Shown here one piece after another: positions 4,593 to 10,349 of a DNA stretch of 10,349 nt (position 1 is the stretch's first letter; every line of letters begins with the position of its first letter). The stretch is from the NCBI GenBank assembly GCA_021806765.1, contig JAJZQR010000184.1:1-10349 (forward strand). The letters are read 5' to 3'. The notes beneath the pieces are model-generated. The model worked only from the letters and a program-made list of their open reading frames with translations, made no database searches and was not told the origin of the DNA. Source of the DNA: Chloroflexota bacterium (GTDB lineage: Bacteria > Chloroflexota > UBA6077). Made by a program: the position numbers and the translations under genes.

Positions 4593-7157
4593 TTACTGCG
4601 CCCAGAGGATCAGTCCGGGCTCGTAGGGGCTGCTCAGATCCTCGTGCCTCGGGAGCACCCGAAGAGCGTAGCCGCGGACACCGCTGCTGGAGCAAGGGAT
4701 CGCCCCGCTGAAGCCGTAGGTGCCGTCGCCGTTTCGCTCCACGCAGATCATCGGGATGGGGGTCCCGCCCCGGATCTCCAGGTTGGCGTCCACCGGCCCA
4801 TGGTACAGTTCCACCGTCACATCCTCGGGGCGTATCTCGCCGAGTTGCAGATCGGCCCGCACCTCCACCAGAGACCCCACCGAAACCTCGCTGGGCACCT
4901 CCGCATCGACTCGAAGGATCTTAACCTCCGACCAACGGCTGCGCATGTCCTTCTTCCAGGTGGCCAGGGCCCTGGCTCGAGCCATGTTCTCGGCCCTCAG
5001 GGTCCGGTCCCGCTCTGCCGAAGGGAGATACATCTCCTGCAGGTACTGGGTTACCATCCGATGGGTGTTGAAGCCCGGACAGAGCATCTTCAGGTTGCTC
5101 TTCATGCGAGCTATCCAGCCCCGAGGAAGACCATCGAACCCGCGAGAATAGAAGAGAGGAACGATCTCCTTCTCCAGCAGATTGTAGACGGCGTTGGCCT
5201 CCACCTCGTCCTGATACTCCTGGTCCTGGTACTGCTCGCCGCGGCCGATGGACCAGCCGAGGCTCGGATCGTAGGCCTCACACCACCAGCCATCCTGGAC
5301 GCTCAGGTTCAGCCCACCGTTGAAGGCCACCTTCATGCCGCTGGTCCCGCTGGCCTCCAGGGGCCTCCTGGGGGTAGTGAGCCACAGATCCGCCCCCCGT
5401 ACCAGATAGCGGGCCACCACCATGTCGTAGTCTTCCAGGAAGACGATCTGGCGCCGGTACTCCTCCTGGCGAGCGTAGTGGATGATCTGGCGGATCAACT
5501 CCTTGCCCGGGTTGTCGTTGGGATGGGCCTTGCCGGCGATGATGATCTGGACGGGTCGGTCCCGATCGTTGAGGATCTGGGCCAGCCGCTCGGGATGCCG
5601 GAACAGAAGGGTAGCCCGCTTGTAAGTCGCGAACCGACGGCTGAACCCGATGGTCAGCGCCTCCGGGTTCAGCACCTCCCTGGCAGCCTCGATCTCGGCC
5701 GTGGAGGCGCCACGCCTCTCCAACTGCCACACCAGTCGCTGTCGGGCGAAGCTGACCAGCCTCTCCCTGCGCCGCTCGTGGGCTCTCCACAACTCCTCGC
5801 TGGGGATCCGCTCGACTCCCTCCCACACCGTAGGATCCGTGGGCTCCTCCTTCCAGCGAGGCCCCAGGTACCGATCGAAGAGGGCCCCAACGTCCCGCCC
5901 CGAGACCCAGGTGCCCTGATGCACCCCATTGGTGATGGAGGAGATGGGGATCTCGTCCTCGGGGATCCCCGGCCAGACCGACTGCCACATCTTTCGGGAG
6001 ACCTCGCCGTGCAACTCGCTGACACCGTTGGCCCTGCTGGCCAATCTCAGCGCCGCCACCGCCATGGAGAAGGGCTCCTGCTCGTTGTTCGGGTCCTGCC
6101 GTCCCAGCGCCATAAACTCCTTCTGGGTGAGGCCGAGGGAGCGGTAGTATCCACCGAAGTAGCGCTCCATCATGTCCGGGTAGAACACGTCGATGCCGGC
6201 CGGGACCGGGGTGTGGGTGGTGAAGACGATGCCGGCGGCAGCCGCCTCCCGGGCCTCGGCGAAGCTCAGCCCCCGGGAGGTCATCAGCGCCCGGGTCCGT
6301 TCCAGGGCGAGAAAGGCCGAGTGGCCCTCGTTCATGTGGCAGATGGTCGGATCGATCCCCACGGCCCCCAGGGCTCTCATCCCGCCGATGCCCAGCAGGA
6401 TCTCCTGACGGATTCGCATGTCCATGTCGCCGCCATAGAGGCGGTCCGTCACGTACCGATCGTCCGGTCGGTTGCCGGGGATGTTGGCATCCATGAGGTA
6501 GAGCGGGACCCGCCCCACCTGGGCCCGCCACACCTGCGCCCGCAGGGCCCGACCCGGCAGATCCACCTGGATAATGATCGGGCTACCATCGGGCTTCCTC
6601 TCCACCGAGAGAGGCATGGTGAAAAAGTCGTTGTCCGGATACAGCTCCCCCTGCCAGCCGTCGGCATTCAGATACTGGCGGAAGTAGCCCTCCTGATACA
6701 ACAGCCCCACCCCCACCAGGGGGAGGCCCAGGTCGCTGGCCGACTTGAGGTGGTCTCCGGCAAGGATTCCCAAGCCGCCCGAATAGTTGGGGAGCGACTC
6801 GGAGATACCGAACTCCATGGAGAAGTAAGCCACCGAGAAGTCTTCTGGCCGGCCGTAGGTTCGCCGGAACCAGCTCTTCCTGGAGTCCATGTACTCGTCG
6901 AACTGATCCAGAACCCGACCGAGATGAGAGAGGAAACTGTCGTCGTTGACCGCCTCCTGCAGGGTCTCCTGAGGTAGCGACCCCAGCATTCGCACCGGGT
7001 TGTGGCCGCTGGCCTCCCATTCGTTCAGATCTAGCCGCCTGAACAACTCCAGGGTCTCAAAGTCCCAAGACCATCGAAGGTTGTAGGCCAGCTCCCGCAG
7101 CCGCTCCAGCCGAGGAGGCAAGGACGGTATTACGGTAAAGGTGCGGATAGGCCTCAT
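4593..7157 (-). CDS. glgP: Alpha-glucan phosphorylase (GT35, short bacterial type)
   Basis: 854 residues, the usual size for the Thermotoga-like alpha-glucan phosphorylase group. It cuts the non-reducing end of glycogen or maltodextrin with phosphate to release glucose-1-phosphate. An N-terminal DUF3417-like segment (RLRELAYNLRWSWDFETLELFRRL) is followed by YFSMEFGISESLPNYSGGLGILAGDHLKSASDLGLPLVGVGLLY (about 111-154), HTPVPAG (315-321), SSITNGVHQGTWV (406-418), GFSRRFATYKR (504-514) and the PLP site EASGTSGMK with K609. The final hundred residues (DAEVPSEVSVGSLVEVRADL onward) are beta-rich, as in this subgroup. ATG at 7157 has AGGAG 11 bases upstream. No frame damage is seen. Only a truncated repeat and a hairpin without U tract follow the stop. 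The neighbouring glycosyltransferase is on the same strand. Confidence 0.95.
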   Translation of the reverse strand: MRPIRTFTVIPSLPPRLERLRELAYNLRWSWDFETLELFRRLDLNEWEASGHNPVRMLGSLPQETLQEAVNDDSFLSHLGRVLDQFDEYMDSRKSWFRRTYGRPEDFSVAYFSMEFGISESLPNYSGGLGILAGDHLKSASDLGLPLVGVGLLYQEGYFRQYLNADGWQGELYPDNDFFTMPLSVERKPDGSPIIIQVDLPGRALRAQVWRAQVGRVPLYLMDANIPGNRPDDRYVTDRLYGGDMDMRIRQEILLGIGGMRALGAVGIDPTICHMNEGHSAFLALERTRALMTSRGLSFAEAREAAAAGIVFTTHTPVPAGIDVFYPDMMERYFGGYYRSLGLTQKEFMALGRQDPNNEQEPFSMAVAALRLASRANGVSELHGEVSRKMWQSVWPGIPEDEIPISSITNGVHQGTWVSGRDVGALFDRYLGPRWKEEPTDPTVWEGVERIPSEELWRAHERRRERLVSFARQRLVWQLERRGASTAEIEAAREVLNPEALTIGFSRRFATYKRATLLFRHPERLAQILNDRDRPVQIIIAGKAHPNDNPGKELIRQIIHYARQEEYRRQIVFLEDYDMVVARYLVRGADLWLTTPRRPLEASGTSGMKVAFNGGLNLSVQDGWWCEAYDPSLGWSIGRGEQYQDQEYQDEVEANAVYNLLEKEIVPLFYSRGFDGLPRGWIARMKSNLKMLCPGFNTHRMVTQYLQEMYLPSAERDRTLRAENMARARALATWKKDMRSRWSEVKILRVDAEVPSEVSVGSLVEVRADLQLGEIRPEDVTVELYHGPVDANLEIRGGTPIPMICVERNGDGTYGFSGAIPCSSSGVRGYALRVLPRHEDLSSPYEPGLILWAQ

Positions 7158-7256
7158 TCTCTGTATCGATCTCCTTTCTTGGAGAAACCGGTCCCATTCA
7201 TTTATACCATTCTATCAGTACCGATTGCACGGAAGCACGTTGGACCCATCGGCTGG

Positions 7257-7262
7257 TACAAT
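7257..7262 (+). promoter_or_regulatory. Candidate extended -10 promoter for the 7340 gene
   Basis: TACAAT, preceded by TGG, forms an extended -10 (TGnTACAAT, five of six). The -35 region at proper spacing is poor. The start would be near 7269, placing the heptamer hairpin (7275-7303) at the very 5' end of the transcript. On the opposite strand TAGAAT (7210-7215) and TATAAA (7201-7206) are possible -10 elements for the glucan phosphorylase, both with weak -35 partners. Confidence 0.35.
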
Positions 7263-7265
7263 AGT

Positions 7266-7321
7266 TGTCAGCAATCAGCCATCAGCTTGCAGCTGATGGC
7301 TGACGGCTGAATGCCAATAGC
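7266..7321 (+). repeat. Degenerate heptamer array with 13-bp hairpin in the divergent promoter region
   Basis: Eight consecutive 7-bp units, nearly all ending in GC: TGTCAGC, AATCAGC, CATCAGC, TTGCAGC, TGATGGC, TGACGGC, TGAATGC, CAATAGC. The middle folds into a perfect hairpin: TCAGCCATCAGCT (7275-7287), loop TGC, and its complement (7291-7303). The first half and second half of the array are reverse complements in unit type. It sits between the divergent glucan phosphorylase gene and the 7340 gene. Confidence 0.75.
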
Positions 7322-7339
7322 TGATTCGAGGAGTGGTGG

Positions 7340-8506
7340 ATGAGAGGTCTTTCACCCTCCCCCCGAGACCTCCGGCGCGAACGTTTGGTGGGGAACTGGG
7401 GAGGGGCGAGCGAATACATAGGACGCCGATGGGAGGAGATGGGCCTGGAGGCGCTGCAGAACCGCCTCACTTCCGATAGATCCTGGCCTGGAAACGGCTA
7501 CCGCCCCCAGGGAATCGTGGAACTGGCCGGCGACAACTCCATGCAGCTGGCTCTGTCGCGCTCAGGTCTGCCCAGCCCCGACGTTATCATGATACTGAAG
7601 GGCGAGAACGGGGATAAGGCCCTCCAGGCCCTGGACTTCAAGTGGAACCTGGAGTTCGCCTCCTACTCCCAGATCCGCGCCGAGACCCTCATGGCCCTGC
7701 TCCAGAAGGGGGTAGCCCCCCTGGACTCGCTGCTGGCCCAATACCTGGAGGAGGACCCGGAGACGCTGCCCATTCTGGACGGGCTGCTCTCCAGCCCCAG
7801 ACTGCCCATCAACCAGTGGTTTCTCCACTCGGACCAGAACAGCCACCAGGAGTATCCCATCGAAGCCCGGGAAGTGATCTTCGAAGAGGTCGACCCTCTC
7901 AGCTTCTTTGGCCTCCTGCGGGGGTGGGATCTCGCCCTGCTGCTCGCCCAGGCGGATCGATCGATGGCCAGGCTGCAGTATCTGGACGGAGCGGAGCACT
8001 ACTACCGCATCGGCGCCGGACTCCAGGGGGCGGTAGCTCAGCTGCAGGTCTCAGTATTCGTGCGCCAACCTCCAGCGGTCACAGCCTCCGGCGCCTACGA
8101 CTGGCTGAAGGCCAGGGTAAGGCCGCCGTCCTCCATCGGCTTCCTTCAGATGGCCGAGAAGCTGATGGCCGCCCGCGGCCAGCTGCTGACCCGCCTGAGG
8201 AGCCTGCTCCGCTCCCCCTACCGCTTCTCCGACCTAGCGGAGGCGCTCAAGGCCCGAAACGTCCAGCTGCCCGAAAAGGAGGAAGGGCTGCCTCCGGGGG
8301 AACGGGAACGATGGGGGGAGATCCTCCGCAAGGTTGCCGTAGAGCACAAGGAACTGGTCTACCGGACCGGCCTGCAACTGGTGCAGGCGGGCCTATCCGA
8401 CGCCGAGGCGCTGCCTCGGCTGGAAGGCGACTCGCGTCGGTTTGCATCGAAGGCCCGAGCCCACGCCGACAGGTTGATCGCGGCGGCCGTCCAGACGGGC
8501 GGCTGA
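7340..8506 (+). CDS. Unrecognised protein with possible PD-(D/E)XK nuclease signature
   Basis: 388 residues; I do not recognise the family. ATG at 7340 has AGGAG six bases upstream. There is no signal peptide and no membrane segment, so it is probably cytoplasmic. Residues 57-110 look like the core of a PD-(D/E)XK fold: a helix with E61 (GIVELAGDNSMQLALS), then P80-D81 leading a hydrophobic strand (PDVIMIL), a short turn, and a second strand with D99-F-K101 (LQALDFKW), followed by the helix SYSQIRAETLMALL. The spacing from D81 to D99 suits the family. The rest is mostly helical, with an aromatic patch (AEHYYRI near 218-224), LMAARGQLLTRLRSLLRSPYRFSDL, and a basic helical C-terminus. A nuclease role is a motif-based guess. 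It has its own upstream region, and the M16 peptidase gene follows after 223 bases with a separate promoter candidate. Confidence 0.8.
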   Translation: MRGLSPSPRDLRRERLVGNWGGASEYIGRRWEEMGLEALQNRLTSDRSWPGNGYRPQGIVELAGDNSMQLALSRSGLPSPDVIMILKGENGDKALQALDFKWNLEFASYSQIRAETLMALLQKGVAPLDSLLAQYLEEDPETLPILDGLLSSPRLPINQWFLHSDQNSHQEYPIEAREVIFEEVDPLSFFGLLRGWDLALLLAQADRSMARLQYLDGAEHYYRIGAGLQGAVAQLQVSVFVRQPPAVTASGAYDWLKARVRPPSSIGFLQMAEKLMAARGQLLTRLRSLLRSPYRFSDLAEALKARNVQLPEKEEGLPPGERERWGEILRKVAVEHKELVYRTGLQLVQAGLSDAEALPRLEGDSRRFASKARAHADRLIAAAVQTGG

Positions 8507-8522
8507 GCACCCTCACCCTAGC

Positions 8523-8551
8523 TTGACCACAGCCCCTCCTCCCGATATTCT
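8523..8551 (+). promoter_or_regulatory. Promoter candidate for the M16 peptidase gene
   Basis: TTGACC (8523-8528, five of six), 17-base spacer, TATTCT (8546-8551, four of six). The start would be near 8558, giving a leader of about 170 bases. No riboswitch or terminator class is recognisable in that leader. The gene's ribosome site GGAG (8719-8722) lies seven bases before its GTG. Confidence 0.5.
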
Positions 8552-8729
8552 GGCGCCCAACACAGGAAGCAAGTAGAGGATGGCCGGGGCGCCGCAACTC
8601 CAAATGGGTTTGGCCCGGAAGCTGCGGTAGAGGAGAGAAGCAGAACATGCAGCCACCTCTGGAGCTGCTTCTTCCGTCACCCTCTTTCCGAGAGGAAGAG
8701 ACGGCCCTTGAAACAAACGGAGCATCAAA

Positions 8730-10349
8730 GTGAGCGAAAAGGCCAGGCGCACGATCCTCAACAACGGGTTGACCGTGATCACCAAGGAGATCCGGCAGCT
8801 TCCCATAGCCAGCTTCTGGGTCTGGTACCGGGTGGGCAGCCGCAACGAGTCCACCGGAACCACGGGCATCTCCCACTGGGTGGAACACATGATGTTCCAG
8901 GGCACCCCCACCATCGGCAAGGGTGACATCTTCCGGATGGTGTCCGCCAATGGGGGGGTCCTCAACGGCTTCACCTGGCTGGACTACACGGCCTACTTCG
9001 AGACCCTGCCCAGCCACCGCATCGACCTGGCCATCGCCATCGAGTCCGATCGTATGGTGAACTCCCTCTTCCTGCCCGACGAGGTAGAGAGGGAGCGAAC
9101 GGTCATCATCTCCGAGCGAGAGGGCTCCGAGAACAACCCTACCTACCTTCTGGGCGAGGAGATGACCGCCACGGCCTTCATGGCTCACCCTTACGGTCAC
9201 TCGGTCATCGGATGGAAGTCGGACCTCCAGGCCATGACCCGGGACGACCTGTACGACCACTACCGGACCTTCTACGCACCCAACAACGCCATAGTGGTCG
9301 CCGTGGGCGACTTCGACACCGAGGCCATGCTGGGGCAGATCCGGGAGAAGTTCGAGCCGATCCCCTCAGGGCCAGAGGTGCCCGCCGTTCGTACCACGGA
9401 GCCTCCTCAGCGGGGAGAGAAACGAGTCACCATGCACTATCCGGCAGGGGCTCCGCAGTTCGAGGTGGCCTACCACGCTCCGGCCGTCTCCGGCGCCGAT
9501 GCCTTCCCCGCGCTGGTGCTGGACGCTATCCTCTCGGGCGGAAAGCCCATGGGGATGTTCGGCTCACGGGGAACCCGGATGGGTCGCAGCTCCAGGCTCT
9601 ACCGGGCGCTGGTGGACGCGGGCCTGGCTAGCAGCGCCGGATCCTCCATCGCCCTGACCAGGGACCCCTACATCCTGGACATCGACGCCACACCGCGGCC
9701 GGGGGTCTCCCTGGAAGAGATAGAGCGGGTGGTGTTTCACGAGGTGGAGAAGCTGCAGCAGGACGGCGTAGGCGGGGAGGAACTGGAACGGGCCCTCAAG
9801 CAGGTGAGGGCGCAGCTGGTCTACGGGTCGGAATCGGTCACCGACCAGGGCTACTGGCTAGGCACCATGGAAGCCATCGACAGCTACGAGACCTACAGTG
9901 AGATGCTGGAGCGGCTGAACAGGGTAACGCCGAAAGATGTGCAGCGGGTGGCCCAACAGTACCTCACCGAGCCCAATCGAACGGTGGGATGGCTGATCCC
10001 CATCGAGACGGCAGGGGCGGGAGCAGCACCGGCGCAGGCCCAGACGGTCGGCCAGCCCTTCTTCTACAACAGGTCCTGGGTTCTGGGTTCTGGGTTCTGG
10101 GATGAGTTGGGGGACCCAGCACTCAGCACTCAGCACTCAGCACTTCGTACTCAGAACTCAGAACTCAGAACTCAGAACCAGTGGGGTGGCACGCCGGGCA
10201 GCGTTTCCATCAAGATCGAGCGACAACAGCTGGGCAACGGGATCGTGGTACTCGAGCATCACGATGCCAACAGCCCCCAGGTCATCGTCAGGGCGAGCTT
10301 GCTGGCGGGCAGCGTCTTCGACAGTGCCGAAAAGTCGGGCATAGCCCGC
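8730..10349 (+). CDS. M16 family zinc metallopeptidase, two-domain form, 3' end outside window
   Basis: 540 codons are visible and the frame is still open at the window edge. GTG at 8730 is the first start after an in-frame TGA (8709-8711), with GGAG seven bases upstream. The first domain is a full M16 peptidase half: LNNGLTVI, the inverted zinc motif HWVEH (H49, E52, H53), and the third zinc ligand E129 in SEREGSENNP, 76 residues on, as in pitrilysin/MPP relatives; then the inactive partner half with DAILSGGKPMGMFGSRGTRMG and HEVEKLQQDGVGGEELERALKQ. From about residue 496 a second M16 unit begins (IERQQLGNGIVVLEHHDANSPQVIVRASLLAGSVFDSAEKSGIAR). M16 enzymes degrade peptides inside a closed clamshell. 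No signal peptide is seen at this start. Odd point: residues about 449-483 between the two units are encoded by 7-bp repeats. Confidence 0.92.
   Translation, partial: MSEKARRTILNNGLTVITKEIRQLPIASFWVWYRVGSRNESTGTTGISHWVEHMMFQGTPTIGKGDIFRMVSANGGVLNGFTWLDYTAYFETLPSHRIDLAIAIESDRMVNSLFLPDEVERERTVIISEREGSENNPTYLLGEEMTATAFMAHPYGHSVIGWKSDLQAMTRDDLYDHYRTFYAPNNAIVVAVGDFDTEAMLGQIREKFEPIPSGPEVPAVRTTEPPQRGEKRVTMHYPAGAPQFEVAYHAPAVSGADAFPALVLDAILSGGKPMGMFGSRGTRMGRSSRLYRALVDAGLASSAGSSIALTRDPYILDIDATPRPGVSLEEIERVVFHEVEKLQQDGVGGEELERALKQVRAQLVYGSESVTDQGYWLGTMEAIDSYETYSEMLERLNRVTPKDVQRVAQQYLTEPNRTVGWLIPIETAGAGAAPAQAQTVGQPFFYNRSWVLGSGFWDELGDPALSTQHSALRTQNSELRTQNQWGGTPGSVSIKIERQQLGNGIVVLEHHDANSPQVIVRASLLAGSVFDSAEKSGIAR
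10076..10103 (+). repeat. Heptamer array CTGGGTT inside the M16 gene (left arm)
   Basis: Three perfect CTGGGTT units plus CTGGGAT. It is translated as part of SWVLGSGFWDEL. It is the partial reverse complement of the array at 10117-10179: each TTCTGGG matches a CTCAGAA with one G-T position, which is a wobble pair in RNA. Confidence 0.9.
10117..10179 (+). repeat. Heptamer arrays CAGCACT and CAGAACT inside the M16 gene (right arm)
   Basis: Nine 7-bp units in a row: CAGCACT four times (10117-10144), one degenerate TCGTACT, CAGAACT three times (10152-10172), and CAGAACC. The total of 63 bp keeps the reading frame and encodes the low-complexity LSTQHSALRTQNSELRTQN. With the left array it forms an imperfect inverted repeat around about 50 bases. 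Confidence 0.92.

Noticed and set aside
4644..6977. 777-codon open frame on the plus strand across the glucan phosphorylase
   Set aside because: It is a codon-bias shadow of glgP in GC-rich DNA, with low-complexity composition and no ribosome site or domain.
8580..8630. 16-codon frame in the M16 leader (MAGAPQ...) as a leader peptide
   Set aside because: It has no properly spaced ribosome site, no regulatory codon run, and no attenuator-like terminator follows.
8247..9260. 337-codon open frame on the minus strand
   Set aside because: It spans the end of the 7340 gene, the promoter region and the M16 zinc site in antisense; its product resembles no protein.
10076..10179. Frameshift or pseudogene in the M16 gene
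   Set aside because: The frame stays open through the repeats and continues into a recognisable second M16 domain up to the window edge.

Overview
The window is GC-rich bacterial DNA. Gene order, gene families and the repeat style fit a free-living, possibly thermophilic bacterium of the Chloroflexota type. That placement is an inference from a Cdc48-like AAA ATPase, a short-type alpha-glucan phosphorylase, a tandem M16 peptidase and abundant intergenic palindromes; no marker gene settles it. I saw no tRNA, rRNA, CRISPR array, phage gene or intact transposase.

Layout. 1-735 (+): C-terminal AAA module of a Cdc48/VCP-like ATPase, cut by the window edge. 737-1265 (-): a Phd/YefM-RelE toxin-antitoxin operon whose last stop lies one base from the AAA stop; its promoter sits at 1288-1316 with a palindrome over the -10. 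1317-1522: a pair of inverted GTAG-footed hairpins. 1574-2725 (-): class I/II PLP aminotransferase with a strong intrinsic terminator at 1524-1553. 2726-3245: 520 bp without a gene, dense in palindromic repeats. 3246-4376 (-): GT4-type glycosyltransferase. 4593-7157 (-): alpha-glucan phosphorylase. 7158-7339: divergent promoter region with a 7-bp-phased repeat. 7340-8506 (+): unrecognised protein with a possible PD-(D/E)XK nuclease signature. 8730-10349 (+): M16 zinc peptidase, open at the window edge, with the start of a second M16 domain.

Functionally the window is a set of independent single-gene units. The closest thing to a pathway is the glycosyltransferase next to the glucan phosphorylase, both on the minus strand, which hints at glucan or storage-polysaccharide metabolism. 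Each appears to have its own leader, so co-transcription is not required.

The most unusual layer is the repeats. At least four families are present: GTAG-footed hairpins with compensatory stem changes between copies (REP-like), a CCCTCTCCC hairpin family, a long hairpin bracketed by a 9-bp direct repeat, and heptamer arrays. One heptamer array lies inside the M16 reading frame, translated as the linker between two peptidase domains. Because the unit is 7 bp, loss or gain of one copy would shift the frame.
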